Source of the DNA: Polycyclovorans algicola TG408
GTDB taxonomy: Bacteria; Pseudomonadota; Gammaproteobacteria; Nevskiales; Nevskiaceae
DNA: 64,000 nt
Reading direction: 5' to 3'
NCBI RefSeq assembly: GCF_000711245.1
Contig: NZ_JOMH01000001.1
Span: forward strand, 3,528,830-3,592,829
Under the pieces are notes generated by a model. It worked only from the letters and a program-made list of their open reading frames with translations. It was not told the DNA's origin and ran no database searches. Positions 46,620-61,081 of the stretch are shown one piece after another. The translations under genes were made by a program, and so were the position numbers. How positions within the stretch are numbered: the stretch's first letter is position 1; each line of letters starts with the position of its first letter.

Positions 46620-47610
46620 AACCGAACGTGGCGTTACCCTGAATCTCGACGAAATATCCTTTCGCTTTCAGGATCTTCACAGTCAGGCAGTCTTCAAGCT
46701 CGGCATTCAGCGCACGCTGAAGGTTGCTGACGACGGGCGTGAGTACGACTTGCCGGCCGGTCTTGGTCGTTTCCCAGTCGTACCGGTGCGTGAATGTGCC
46801 AACCCTACTGCCCAGATGCGGGTCCGCAAGGGCGTCGCCATCCCGATGTGGCCATCCGAGGCCGCGTGGCTGTCCTTTGAAGCGGAATATCCATTTCTAC
46901 TGATGATTGCAGCCGGCAAGATCAATGCCGTGACCGGTGAGTCATGGCAGGACGGCATCAACACGAATAACCAGAATTTCATTGTTGTTCCCGCTCAGCC
47001 CTGGTTGGATGGATTCCGTGTCGATCCTCGTACTGTGCGGCAGTTTGTGGCAACGAAGCTGGGCGCCGGTGCAACGGTCGAAGAGCAGTTGACGGGTCAG
47101 GCCGAGTGGGGCGGGCTTCAGATCAAGGTAGTACCGATGAAGCCCGCATTTCACTGGCGGCAGATTGGTCGAGAACGTTTTGAGGCCAAGGTCCGTCGCG
47201 ACATGGAGCGCAGGTTGCGAGGAGACCGGATCGGTGTTGATGAACACACTCCGTACAACGAAATTGCGTTTTCTCGATCCGGTCAGGCCGATTCGGAGAT
47301 GGGAATGGCGGCTGGCGGAAAGATTCGGCAAGCCATCGAGAAAGATCCATATGGTCCGCGGGCATGGATGGAGGATCTGTCATTGCGTTGCTTTTTTCAT
47401 CTGGTCGATGCGCGCGTTTGGGAGCATGTCGCCGGTAGGCCCTGCCCCACTGCGCCGATCTCTGAAGACGAGTACCGCAAGCGGGGCATTCCATGGTTCA
47501 GGCACTACGAAGCGGCGGCACTGACCACACCGACTTCGCTCGCCGGAATCAGGGGCCTTGATAGCTTTAACCCGACCTCACATACCGTAATAGAAAGTGA
47601 GGACCTCTAG
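46606..47610 (+). CDS. Conserved protein of unknown function
   Basis: A 334-residue protein. It overlaps the XRE gene slightly; ribosome site agagg precedes the ATG by 6 bases. Distinctive parts: SFRFQDLHSQAVFKLGIQRTL, YDLPAGLGRFPVVPV, AGKINAVTGESWQDG and VVPAQPWLDGF, and a segment QLTGQAEWGGLQIKV. I recall similar proteins of unknown function in actinobacteria, but cannot check. No enzyme motif. It is followed 5 bp later by the ELQSDW protein. Confidence 0.6.
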   Translation: MVNGETERGVTLNLDEISFRFQDLHSQAVFKLGIQRTLKVADDGREYDLPAGLGRFPVVPVRECANPTAQMRVRKGVAIPMWPSEAAWLSFEAEYPFLLMIAAGKINAVTGESWQDGINTNNQNFIVVPAQPWLDGFRVDPRTVRQFVATKLGAGATVEEQLTGQAEWGGLQIKVVPMKPAFHWRQIGRERFEAKVRRDMERRLRGDRIGVDEHTPYNEIAFSRSGQADSEMGMAAGGKIRQAIEKDPYGPRAWMEDLSLRCFFHLVDARVWEHVAGRPCPTAPISEDEYRKRGIPWFRHYEAAALTTPTSLAGIRGLDSFNPTSHTVIESEDL

Positions 47611-47615
47611 GGGCA

Positions 47616-49268
47616 ATGCCGCTGACCTATCCCAGGCAACGCCAACGGGCCGTTCGCGATAGCGGGTCGAACTGTTACTCCAGACCCCTGCGACTACCGA
47701 ACGGGCTGGATCTGATCCTTACAGACATGCGCGCGGAGGAGCGGGTCTTCTTTGGGCGGGCCCTGCCTCCAGGAACCAATACGGTCGCCCCCCTTCTGCA
47801 CCTTCTCGACATTGCCTATACGGAAAGCGGTGGCGCTGACTACAGGATTCCGGGGAAGAGTGCCGCTCAATGGCTGGCGGATGTCAGGCTAGGAGGTGGC
47901 TCCTTCCCTGACGACGCCGGCGCGTGGATCAACGCCGTCGTTACGGAGTTGCTCAGTAAACGCGACTATCGGGACCTTATGAGGGAGGAAGTCATTGCCC
48001 GCAAGGTTGAGTTGCCCCCCTTTGAATCGCGTCTGCAGTGGATGGTCGAGCGGCACATGCCGGACCACCTGACCTCCGGGCAATGGCTGGGAACCCTACA
48101 GGGACTCGCAACAAAGGGCTACAGCAGCGAGGAGCTCTCACGGTCAGGTCTGCTGGACTGGCTATCCAGCCATCCACAAAGTCAACGGCTTGCGCGTCAG
48201 CAACTTCTCGATCAGATCGATCTGGATTCGATTCGTCCCGAAGTAGTGACGGAGGTTCGCCGAGAGTTCCGCGCCCGATCAGGCTGGTCCTTGGTAGACG
48301 ACGGATCGTCCGGCACCTTTCCAGCTTTCGCGGGACTGCCTTCAAAGCGCGGATGTCCAGCGCAGTCACAGTACTACAAACATCTGGCGCTCGGATGGCA
48401 AGTCCATCACCTCAAGTATCAGGACCTCATCTCCAACTTGGAAGGAACGTGGGTTGTTCTTGACCATGAGGGGCAATGGGCACACCGTGACGCGGTGTAC
48501 TTCTGCCGGCCGCAGGACGCGCTTTCATACGCCGAATTCCGGATGAGCGAGGTTTTTAGTGGATGGTCGAAAGATCTGGATCAGCCACAATGGAATCATT
48601 ACGCACTGCCATCAGATTACGATCGGAACTATCGCGAATACGTTATTCGCCTTCCGAACTATGACTACTGTTACTGGCCAATTCACTTCAACGTGCAGAA
48701 TGGCCTGGCGCACCTAAGGACTTCAAAGCGCTACACCCAATCGGGCAAGCGAATCCTTTTGGTTGAGGAGCTACAGAGTGATTGGATGATTGACGTGACG
48801 CAGATCGGCATCGATCCGCCTCCGTTGAAGAAGGATTGGCAACTTCTTGCGGTCAAGGCGGCCCTGGCCGTTGCACAGAGAGAAGGTCTGTCCGGAGTTG
48901 CCTTCATAAGTCAGCAGATGGTCGATAAATTATGGTTCAAAGAACGGCCGCCGCAGCAGCTGTATGCCCGAGTCATACCCCAGCAGGTAGAGCGGTTGGC
49001 TAGGGCACTTTCACTGCCGATTTCGCACGAGGTCATCGCACTGAGCACGAGAGATGTTGCTGGAGGATGCGACAATCCAAAATCAGCCCGTGTCAGCCCG
49101 ATAAGAGCCCACGTCCGCGTTGAAGACCCTAACAAAGAAACGCGCCTTATGCTCAGCGATTTGCAAGGTATTGATACCCAATGCCTCACCATTGCAGTGA
49201 GTGACCTGCCAACCATTCGCCGCATTCCTATTTGGGGTGTCGGTGATCGCAGCTTCTGGTGCCACTGA
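47616..49268 (+). CDS. Protein with ELQSDW motif, polyvalent-protein-like
   Basis: A 550-residue protein. The central part has HFNVQNGLAHLRTSKRY followed by RILLVEELQSDW, then KKDWQLLAVKAALAVAQREG and VAFIS, a combination that I know from large polyvalent proteins of phages and conjugative elements (there as EIQSDWHQ). About 300 residues of unknown type precede it. Role unknown; these proteins are often injected or early-expressed in element/host conflict. Likely partner of the preceding gene (5-bp gap). Confidence 0.58.
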   Translation: MPLTYPRQRQRAVRDSGSNCYSRPLRLPNGLDLILTDMRAEERVFFGRALPPGTNTVAPLLHLLDIAYTESGGADYRIPGKSAAQWLADVRLGGGSFPDDAGAWINAVVTELLSKRDYRDLMREEVIARKVELPPFESRLQWMVERHMPDHLTSGQWLGTLQGLATKGYSSEELSRSGLLDWLSSHPQSQRLARQQLLDQIDLDSIRPEVVTEVRREFRARSGWSLVDDGSSGTFPAFAGLPSKRGCPAQSQYYKHLALGWQVHHLKYQDLISNLEGTWVVLDHEGQWAHRDAVYFCRPQDALSYAEFRMSEVFSGWSKDLDQPQWNHYALPSDYDRNYREYVIRLPNYDYCYWPIHFNVQNGLAHLRTSKRYTQSGKRILLVEELQSDWMIDVTQIGIDPPPLKKDWQLLAVKAALAVAQREGLSGVAFISQQMVDKLWFKERPPQQLYARVIPQQVERLARALSLPISHEVIALSTRDVAGGCDNPKSARVSPIRAHVRVEDPNKETRLMLSDLQGIDTQCLTIAVSDLPTIRRIPIWGVGDRSFWCH

Positions 49269-49350
49269 CCTGCCCCATATTGGATGACGGATTTTAGGTG
49301 CAGAGTTGCATTAACGGTCTACGATCTGATTGATAACATAGAGACCGCAC

Positions 49351-49677
49351 ATGAAGAAATTCCACATTTCCCTCGGAGTGGAGAGCATCGAGGTGACGGT
49401 TCACGACTACACGCAGCGCCTTGGTCAACCTCCAGACTTGGTTGTACCTGGTGAGTACGCCCTGTGGCGTACTGCCCATCTCAACTTCTCTGTCCGAAAA
49501 TCTGACGCTGTATCCTCCGGGAAGCTCCGACACTTGGGATGGGAGACTAATGACGCGAATTCCTTCACCAGCGATACCGACTGCAACGGAATTCTGTGGG
49601 AGCGATTTTCTGCAGAGATACAGGCACGAGAAATTGAAGAGCTTTGGCCATGTACAGGCAAACCAACACTGTCATGA
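49351..49677 (+). CDS. VOC/glyoxalase-like small protein
   Basis: A 108-residue protein with the beta-alpha-beta start of the VOC fold (MKKFHISLGVESIEVTVHDY), and ALWRTAHLNFSVRK as the second strand. It lacks an obvious complete metal-binding set for one module. Related single-domain VOC proteins are dioxygenases or thiol-binding proteins. The product is uncertain. Confidence 0.5.
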   Translation: MKKFHISLGVESIEVTVHDYTQRLGQPPDLVVPGEYALWRTAHLNFSVRKSDAVSSGKLRHLGWETNDANSFTSDTDCNGILWERFSAEIQAREIEELWPCTGKPTLS

Positions 49678-49781
49678 TCAATCTCAAGCACAAATACAAT
49701 GCTGGAATTCACCCAGCGCGGCACACTATTTGCTGTTCTGGGAAGGTCCATCCAGCATGCACCGAGAAATGCGAGGTAGCG

Positions 49782-49991
49782 ATGAGCAAGGAAATCAGGT
49801 ACGAGATGAAGGTAAGTCAATCCATCAACGATGCCCTAGGTCGCATCGCGGCAGAGACAAGCAGCAGCAAAGGCGAGATATTGACTAAAGCGCTGAACCT
49901 GCTGATCTTTGCTCGTGACCAGCATAAAAACGGAAGGCAGATCGCGGCTGTAGAGAACGGGCAGGTGGTGACGGAGGTTGTTGGCATGTAG
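49782..49991 (+). CDS. Ribbon-helix-helix-like small protein
   Basis: A 69-residue protein with good ribosome site (gaggtagcg before ATG). Pattern YEMKVSQSINDALGRIAAET and SSSKGEILTKALNLLIF fits a ribbon-helix-helix DNA-binding protein. It could be an antitoxin-type repressor, but no toxin gene adjoins it. The VOC-like gene ends about 100 bp upstream. Confidence 0.55.
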   Translation: MSKEIRYEMKVSQSINDALGRIAAETSSSKGEILTKALNLLIFARDQHKNGRQIAAVENGQVVTEVVGM

Positions 49992-50457
49992 GTACCACAG
50001 ACAACCGTGAGGATGAAGATCGTAGCTAGCGGGGCGTTTCGTGTTGAACTAGATGGAGCCTCGGCAATCGGCGGACCTGATGCTGCCCATCAACCTAATC
50101 GGTCCACACCATTCAGCTTCCATGGCAGGATCGCCGCGGTTGGTGATACGGATGTCATCAGTATGGGCTCGTGGGCTGATCGAGAAAGTCGAACAAGTAG
50201 TGTGCTCGGCAAAGGGGCCTCACAAATAGCTAGTGGAAGCCCGAGAGCCTCAAAACGCGGCAGAGGATCCCGCGATGTTGAAGATGCGTTGACCTGGCGG
50301 TTTAGTGCCATTTGCTGCCACTCGCGAACATCCGGTCTGGGCCGACCGAATGTCGACGAAGCGATACGACCGATTGTTGGCAAGAGACATCAGGCCCATT
50401 CCCTTTGCCAACAATAGTTTGGTGCGCGGCGTCGATTGGGCGAGCGGTTCCCCGGTC
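49992..50457. other. Junction region before the metal-resistance cluster
   Basis: No gene I would support. It holds the inverted repeat attgttggcaa (50373-50383) and ttgccaacaat (50405-50415), 11 bp perfect, 21-bp loop, just before ynfA. It may be a terminator for one side, or an end of an inserted element. Frames in the segment have ambiguous composition. Confidence 0.4.
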
Positions 50458-50787
50458 TCAACGAAAAGATGCCGCTACAAGGATGCTGCAGCCCAGCGCG
50501 ATGGTGCCGACGCCGGCCACATCGAAAACGGTCGGCGTTACGCGATCCACGATCCACAGCCACGCCAGCGCGGTGCAGGTATACACACCGCCGTAAGCCG
50601 CATACACGCGACCCGATTCCGCGGGGTGTCGCGTCAACAACCACGCGAAGGCCATGAGGCTGAGCGCGGCGCCTGCAAGCACCCAAAGACTGGCACCGCG
50701 CTTGGCCCACAGCAGCACCAGATAGCAGCCGACGATTTCCGCGACGGCAGTCAGAACAAACAGTCCCAGCGTGGTCGTCCAGCTCAT
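50458..50787 (-). CDS. ynfA: YnfA-family (UPF0060) membrane protein
   Basis: A 109-residue four-helix membrane protein: [54 protein letters not shown] and [14 protein letters not shown]. The family resembles small multidrug-resistance pumps; members occur often next to metal-resistance genes. ATG at 50787 overlaps the stop of the cadR-like gene, so they are co-transcribed. Substrate unknown. Confidence 0.85.
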   Translation of the reverse strand: MSWTTTLGLFVLTAVAEIVGCYLVLLWAKRGASLWVLAGAALSLMAFAWLLTRHPAESGRVYAAYGGVYTCTALAWLWIVDRVTPTVFDVAGVGTIALGCSILVAASFR

Positions 50788-51248
50788 TAATGGCCCCTGT
50801 TCGGTCCATGCACGCCGGCACGGCGAGATGCCGTTCGGGATTTCGTGGGCGTGGCCAGGCCTTGCAAGATGCCGCATTCCTTCGACGTGCCCGGCGCGTC
50901 GCAGCGTGCGCGCAGGTCCTTGAGCTGGCCCTGCAGGCTGCGCAACACGCGGATGCGTTCGGCGACGTGGCCGATGTGTTCGTCGAGCACGGTGTTGACC
51001 TCGGCGCAGCCCCGCTCCGGCGCGTCACGCAGTCGCAGCAGGTTGCGGATTTCCTCGTGGGTCATGTCCAGCGCCCGGCAGTGCAGGATGAATCCCAGTC
51101 GCTGGCGCTCGGCGTCCGAGTAAAGACGGTAGTTGCCCTCGCTGCGGGCAGGCTGCGGTAGCAGCCCCTCCTTCTCGTAATAGCGGATGGTCTCGATGGC
51201 GACCGACAGATGACTCGCCAGCTCACCGATGCGGTAGGTCTTGGGCAT
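50787..51248 (-). CDS. cadR: CadR-like MerR-family regulator
   Basis: A 153-residue MerR-type regulator. HTH in [21 protein letters not shown] and [13 protein letters not shown], then a dimerisation helix and a Cys-based site: RGCAEVN and [16 protein letters not shown], which fits Cd/Pb-responsive CadR. The C-terminus has extra His residues. It probably acts on the dyad promoter between it and the plus-strand transporter gene. Confidence 0.92.
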   Translation of the reverse strand: MPKTYRIGELASHLSVAIETIRYYEKEGLLPQPARSEGNYRLYSDAERQRLGFILHCRALDMTHEEIRNLLRLRDAPERGCAEVNTVLDEHIGHVAERIRVLRSLQGQLKDLRARCDAPGTSKECGILQGLATPTKSRTASRRAGVHGPNRGH

Positions 51249-51263
51249 GTGCTGCTCCGGGGC

Positions 51264-51294
51264 TTGACCCTGAAGTTACTACAGGCTGTCCAAT
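51264..51294 (+). promoter_or_regulatory. MerR-type promoter of the czc cluster
   Basis: TTGACC (-35) at 51264 and TCCAAT (-10) at 51289 with a 19-bp spacer holding an imperfect dyad (accctgaag...ctacaggct), the classical layout for MerR/CadR activation. It faces the plus-strand transport genes. Confidence 0.7.
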
Positions 51295-51322
51295 ACGGTC
51301 CATCGTCCACGTCGGGATTCCG

Positions 51323-51964
51323 ATGGCTATTGATTTCTGTGCTTCCAATTGTGCCTCGAACGTGCTGGTTCCGCCGCGCTATCGCCGAGTGCTGTGGATC
51401 GCGTTATGCGTGAACCTGGCGATGTTCGGGGTGGAGCTGGCGGCTGGCTGGGGAGCGGGCTCGGTCTCACTGCTGGCCGACGCCGTGGACTTCTTTGGCG
51501 ATGCCGCGAACTATGCGGTGTCGCTGTTCGTGCTGTCGATGGGGCTGGCCGCTCGCGCCCGCACGGCACTGCTCAAGGGGCTGTTCATGGGCGGCTATGG
51601 CGTCTATGTCCTGGGTCATGCGAGCTGGAACGCGCTGCACGGGGTGGTGCCAGAGCCGCTGACGATGGGCCTCGTCGGTGGCCTGGCCCTAGTCGCGAAC
51701 CTGAGCGTGGCCTGGCTGCTATACGCCTACCGCGAGGGGGATGCCAACATGCGCTCCGTGTGGCTGTGCTCACGCAACGACGCCATCGGTAATGTCGCGG
51801 TGATGATGGCGGCGGTGGGCGTCGTTGGAACTGGTACTGCCTGGCCGGATCTCACCGTAGCGGTCGGGATGGGCCTACTGGGCCTCTGTGCCGCGCGGCA
51901 GGTCATTGCGCAGGCACGCGTTGAACTTGCATCGACCCGGGAGGTGCGCCGTGCTCACGCCTGA
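51323..51964 (+). CDS. CDF-like cation transporter
   Basis: A 213-residue membrane protein with about six transmembrane helices. DAVDFFGDAANYAVSLFVL carries the Asp residues of the cation site in CDF transporters (the usual HxxxD has Asp for His). NDAIGNVAVMM is the second site. It lacks the large C-terminal cytoplasmic domain of CzcD. It probably exports Co, Zn or Cd. First gene after the MerR-type promoter. Confidence 0.8.
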   Translation: MAIDFCASNCASNVLVPPRYRRVLWIALCVNLAMFGVELAAGWGAGSVSLLADAVDFFGDAANYAVSLFVLSMGLAARARTALLKGLFMGGYGVYVLGHASWNALHGVVPEPLTMGLVGGLALVANLSVAWLLYAYREGDANMRSVWLCSRNDAIGNVAVMMAAVGVVGTGTAWPDLTVAVGMGLLGLCAARQVIAQARVELASTREVRRAHA

Positions 51965-52247
51965 ATTGACCTATACGGCCTTGCTGATCGTGCAGGCCCT
52001 GCATCTGCTGCATCACCGTCTGATCAAGCGACACATCAGCTCTGCGGAAGTGGTGTCGGCGGCGGTGCTGTGCGTACCGCCCACGGTCGCGATCCCCGTC
52101 GGCCTGCTGATGGGCACGCACCTGACGCTGATCGCCGTGCAAATCGTCGACAGCGTGTGGGTTCGGACGCTGTCGCCGAGCTGGTCGTCGTCGCCCGGCG
52201 ATCCGCGCGCCCTGAATGCTGTCCCTTCCGTGATAGCCTCTCAGTGA
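51951..52247 (+). CDS. Small membrane protein in czc cluster
   Basis: A 98-residue protein starting at GTG with gggaggtgcgcc before it. Two hydrophobic stretches (LTYTALLIVQALHLL, AVLCVPPTVAIPVGLLMG) suggest two transmembrane helices. It overlaps the preceding transporter gene by 14 bp and the following gene by 1 bp. Function unknown. Confidence 0.55.
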   Translation: MLTPELTYTALLIVQALHLLHHRLIKRHISSAEVVSAAVLCVPPTVAIPVGLLMGTHLTLIAVQIVDSVWVRTLSPSWSSSPGDPRALNAVPSVIASQ

Positions 52248-52645
52248 TGACCCGCATGCCCGCCATCTGGTTGCTGTGCCTCGGCCTCGCGCTGACGCGG
52301 ATGCTCGGTCTGCACGCGCACGCCTGTGCTGGCCTGGAAAGCGCGGGCCACGAGCACGAGGCGCCGCACTACGCTGACGCGGGGCTCCTGTTCGGCGAGT
52401 TCCACGTTGATGATCATCCCGACAACCTGGAATTGGAACTTTCGGCGGCGCTGTCGCCGGCCCAGTTCCAGCTCGACCTGAGCGCCGACGAACCTGTGCT
52501 GCACTCAGCCGACATCGCCGATCCTGTCGCGGCCTCGGGCGGACTGACGGTGCTCACCGCGCGCGGACCGCCCGACGCGCACGAAACCCGACCGCCTCAC
52601 TTCGCACCGCCGCTGCGCGGTCCGCCCTCGATCTCCCTCGCCTGA
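52247..52645 (+). CDS. Periplasmic small protein, CzcI-like position
   Basis: A 132-residue protein with an N-terminal signal-like stretch (MPAIWLLCLGLALTRMLGLHA), many His residues (HEHEAPHYADAG, FHVDDHPDN) and a Pro-rich tail. By place before czcC, it resembles the metal-binding CzcI-type periplasmic proteins, but similarity was not shown. Its start overlaps the previous stop (tgATGA). Confidence 0.6.
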   Translation: MTRMPAIWLLCLGLALTRMLGLHAHACAGLESAGHEHEAPHYADAGLLFGEFHVDDHPDNLELELSAALSPAQFQLDLSADEPVLHSADIADPVAASGGLTVLTARGPPDAHETRPPHFAPPLRGPPSISLA

Positions 52646-52702
52646 ACCCACCCCTTGCCCTGATCCCAGGGCATCCGTTCACGCTGCACGGGAGTTCCCC
52701 TC

Positions 52703-53959
52703 ATGTTTCGATTCACCGCCACCGGGCGCTTCGCGCTCGCGGCACTGCTGGCTTTTGGCGCGGCCAGTGCCGCGCTTGCAGCCGAGGTCCCTCTGACCTT
52801 GCGCGAAGCGTTATCACGCACGTTGCAATCCAATCCAGACCTAGCGGCCTATCAATACGTACTCAAGGCGCAAGACGGCCTCGTCACACAGGCGGGCCTG
52901 AAGCCGAACCCCAGGCTGACGGCCGATCTGGAGAACGTGCTCGGCACCGGCGACACCAGCGGCTTCGATGCTGCCGAACTCACCATTGGGCTGAGCCAGT
53001 TGATCGAACTGGACGGCCTGCGCGACAAGCGCGTCGCCAGTGCCCGCCTGGAACGTGAAGGCCTTGAAGTTGAGGGCCACATAGCGCGCCTGGACTTGCT
53101 GGCCGAAACGGCCAGACGATTCGTCTCGTTGGTCAGCCAGCAAGAGGAACATCGTCTCGCACATCTGGCTGTGGAGCTTGCAGACAAGACTGCGGCAGCG
53201 GTGAAGCGCCGCGTGGAAGCAGCCAAATCGCCCGAGGCGGAGCTGGATCGGGCGGCTGTGGCACTCGAACGCGCCCGCATCGCCGATGCACATGCCGAGC
53301 ACGAACTGCTCGCCGCGCGCTCCGATCTGGCGGCGTCCTGGGGCGCGGCGATGCCTGATTTCACCGAGGCTGCGGCCGACCTTTACCAGCTTCCCGAGAT
53401 TGCGCCGTATCCGGATCTGCTCACTGCGCTGGAACGCACGCCTGATCTGACGCGCTACCTGAGCCAGGCCCGTCTGCGTGAATCGGAAATTACGCTGGCG
53501 CTGGCCAGCCGCCGCCCGGGCATCGAGATCGGTGCGGGCCTGCGCCGGCAGCAAGCGGTCAGGGACACCGCGCTGGTTTTTTCGGTGGGCATCCCGCTGC
53601 TGACTTCTGATCGCAACCAGGGCCGCATCGCCGCAGCCGAGGCACTCAGGGACGGCGCCGAAGCGCAACGCATTGCAGCGCTGGTGAATGCGCGGGCCCA
53701 ACTGTTCCGCAATCATCGCGAGCTGCTTGACCTGCGGCAGCAGGTGTCCGCGCTGCGCGAGCGTGCCCTGCCCCAGATTGAGGCCGCGCTCAAGAAGACC
53801 GAATACGCCTACGAGCGTGGACGCTACAGCTACCTCGAACTGGTGGACGCACAGCGCGAGCTGGTGGCGGTGCGCGACAGCCTGATTGATGCAGCCACCG
53901 CCTACCACCTGACCCTGATTGAAATCGAACGGCTCAGCGGCCTGGCCGCCAGCCGCTAA
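52703..53959 (+). CDS. czcC: Outer-membrane efflux protein CzcC
   Basis: A 418-residue TolC-family protein: signal peptide (FALAALLAFGAASAALA), TLREALSRTLQSNPDLAAYQ start typical of the TolC repeat, and long coiled helices ending KKTEYAYERGRYSYLELVDAQRELV. It forms the outer-membrane channel of the RND metal pump with CzcB and CzcA. Confidence 0.9.
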   Translation: MFRFTATGRFALAALLAFGAASAALAAEVPLTLREALSRTLQSNPDLAAYQYVLKAQDGLVTQAGLKPNPRLTADLENVLGTGDTSGFDAAELTIGLSQLIELDGLRDKRVASARLEREGLEVEGHIARLDLLAETARRFVSLVSQQEEHRLAHLAVELADKTAAAVKRRVEAAKSPEAELDRAAVALERARIADAHAEHELLAARSDLAASWGAAMPDFTEAAADLYQLPEIAPYPDLLTALERTPDLTRYLSQARLRESEITLALASRRPGIEIGAGLRRQQAVRDTALVFSVGIPLLTSDRNQGRIAAAEALRDGAEAQRIAALVNARAQLFRNHRELLDLRQQVSALRERALPQIEAALKKTEYAYERGRYSYLELVDAQRELVAVRDSLIDAATAYHLTLIEIERLSGLAASR

Positions 53960-53973
53960 AGGATCGCTCCACC

Positions 53974-55117
53974 ATGAAGACCATCACCTACTCCGCCTTA
54001 TTACTGACGCTCGGGCTTGCCCTGACGGCCTGCGGTAAGCCGAATGAACCCGCCCACACCGACGAGGAAGGGCACGCTCACGATGACGCGAAGAGTCATT
54101 CCGAGGCCGAGCCGCACAACGAAAGCGAAGGCCATCACGAAGGAGATCGCCACGAGTCAGCAGGCGAAGCCAACCACACTGACGAAAAAGGCCATGCCCA
54201 CGATGACGCGGAGGGCCATTCGGAGAGTGATCCCCACAACGAGCGGGAGGATCACAGCGAGGGGGATCGCCACGAACAAGGCGAAAGCGGCCACACCGAG
54301 GAAGAAGGCCATGCCGAAGCGCTGAACCTCAGCGCTGAGGCCCGCGCGGCCGCAGGCCTGGTGATTGCACCCGCCGGGCCCGCGATGTTGAGGGAAACCC
54401 TTTCTCTCTATGGCGTGGTCAAGCCCAATCCCGAACGCGTGGCCAGTGTCACGGCCCGTTTTCCCGGCATGGTTCGCAGCGTCAATGTGCAGATCGGAGA
54501 CACCGTCAAACGCGGCCAGTCACTGGCCACCGTCGAAAGCAACGAGAGCTTGCAGGTCTACACCGTCAGCAGTCCACAGGGGGGTGTGGTGACTGAACGA
54601 TTCACCAATCCCGGTGAGCAGGTTCAGGGTCAGCCGCTGTTTACAGTGGTGGATCTGTCCACAGTGTGGGTTGAGTTGTCGCTGTTCCCGCGAGATCGAT
54701 CTCTTGTGAAAGTGGGCCAGAACGCTCGGGTGCAGACCGCCGACCGGGGATCGACCAGCGAGGGCCGTATCGTGTTCGTGTCACCGCTCTCAGTCAGTGC
54801 CACACAGAGCCTCACTGCGCGGGTCGAGCTGGAGAACGCTGACGGCCGTTGGGCCCCAGGTCTTTACGTACAGGCCGAGGTGGCCATCGGCGAGGCTCAG
54901 CTTGCGCTGGCCGTGCCGGAAGTCGCCCTGCAGGAGCTGGAGGGTCGGACGTCCGTATTTGTCGAAGACGCTGGCGGATTTGAATCACGGGTCGTAAAGA
55001 CAGGCCGCCGTGACGGCGACGTTGTCGAGATTCTGGACGGCCTCACGGCGGGTGAAGCGGTGGTGGGTGAGGGCAGCTTTGTGCTCAAGGCAGAGTTGGG
55101 CAAGGGGGAGGCCGAGC

Positions 55118-55128
<11 letters not shown>
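53974..55128 (+). CDS. czcB: RND periplasmic adaptor CzcB with His-rich N-terminal repeat
   Basis: A 384-residue membrane-fusion protein. Lipobox LTACG at about 20. Then a His/Asp/Glu-rich stretch of about 100 residues with a two-copy unit (HTDEEGHAHDDA, HTDEKGHAHDDA, later HNESEGHHEGDRHE and HNEREDHSEGDRHE). The lipoyl-like and beta-barrel domains follow (GVVKPNPERVASVTARFPG, GDTVKRGQSLATVES). The His-rich part likely binds metals before transport. It follows czcC by 14 bp. Confidence 0.92.
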
Positions 55129-60216
<5,088 letters not shown>

Positions 60217-60220
<4 letters not shown>

Positions 60221-60324
60221 GCGCGGGGCACGCCCACGGACGCAGCGCCAGCGAACGCGCGACGTGGATCGCGTTCGCACTCACCGGCGGCTTCATGCTG
60301 GCCGAAGTCGCGAACGTGTGCTGA
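60217..60324 (+). pseudogene. CzcD-type transporter, cut off after about 31 codons
   Basis: The frame starts MSAGHAHGRS and continues ERATWIAFALTGGFMLAEV, the N-terminus and first helix of CzcD-type CDF transporters, then changes to ANVC and stops. A normal CzcD is about 300 residues. The abrupt end marks a deletion or recombination point. Its start overlaps the desaturase by 4 bp, so it was once part of the same operon. Confidence 0.7.
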
Positions 60325-60523
60325 GCGGCCATTTGTTCAGCATCGCGAATGACAGGTTTGGGCTGAGAGCTGCCATTCCCGATTTTTCTTAGATCCTACT
60401 GACCCAGAATCACTGGGCATCTGAGGATAGTAATATGAACCGCCCCGTGTTTCGTGGAGGCCCTTGGGTTAAGTCATGCTGCCATCGTAACAATGGACGT
60501 CATCGTTGACAGAGGTGGTGAAT

Positions 60524-60988
60524 CTATCCATCCGGTCCCTCCATCAATTCGTCCATGAGTTCCTCGATCAGTGAAATGATGCCCTTGAAAGTTTCAGGCG
60601 TCAGCACGCTCATCTCGGGGCTCAGCTTGTGTTCGACAAGCAATTTCTCGAGCGACTTGAACATGCCATGTGTTTCTTCTGGCACCACCAAATTGATCTG
60701 TTTTTTGCCGACCGCCGCAAGTTTTGCGCGCTTTTTTGCCTGATACTTCGCAGAACTCGATTTCTGAACTTCTGCGGTAAAGTGGGTAACCGTTTCACCC
60801 GACTTGCTCGGTATAATGCGAATCGTTCCTTCATATTTGGTCCCGCCAGATACTTGCGGCGTCGGCGTTTCGGCCGAGGTGTCCTGCGGGTTGTCACTGG
60901 ACTGGGGCGGGATCTCGTTGGCAGCGTCGCTCTGGCCGCATTGATCTGCGAGTGGTCGGATTAATAAAGCTTTAGATTTTCGCGTCAT
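60524..60988 (-). CDS. Hypothetical basic protein, plasmid-like
   Basis: A 154-residue protein starting MTRKSKALLIRPLADQ. Its middle is Ser/Pro/Thr-rich and flexible, then a Lys-rich region (YQAKKRAKLAAVGKKQINLVV) leads to a helical tail (PEETHGMFKSLEKLLVEHK). The region KQINLVVPEETH resembles ribbon-helix-helix entry strands. Family unknown. A cluster of hairpins lies upstream. Confidence 0.5.
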   Translation of the reverse strand: MTRKSKALLIRPLADQCGQSDAANEIPPQSSDNPQDTSAETPTPQVSGGTKYEGTIRIIPSKSGETVTHFTAEVQKSSSAKYQAKKRAKLAAVGKKQINLVVPEETHGMFKSLEKLLVEHKLSPEMSVLTPETFKGIISLIEELMDELMEGPDG

Positions 60989-61081
60989 GGTCGATCTCAA
61001 ATGATTGACGGCGCGCAGGGATAAGTCAGACGGGCATCAAGAGATGCCGACGACAATCGCTGTAGCCGAGGGAGGATTGGG

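Noticed and set aside
50007-50417. 136-codon plus-strand frame before the metal cluster
   Set aside because: The start is reasonable but composition drifts to Ser/Arg-rich and matches nothing; opposing frames are as long.
52841-53908. Long minus-strand frame (355 codons) opposite czcC
   Set aside because: It is the complement of a clear czcC gene in GC-rich DNA and has no protein-like motif.
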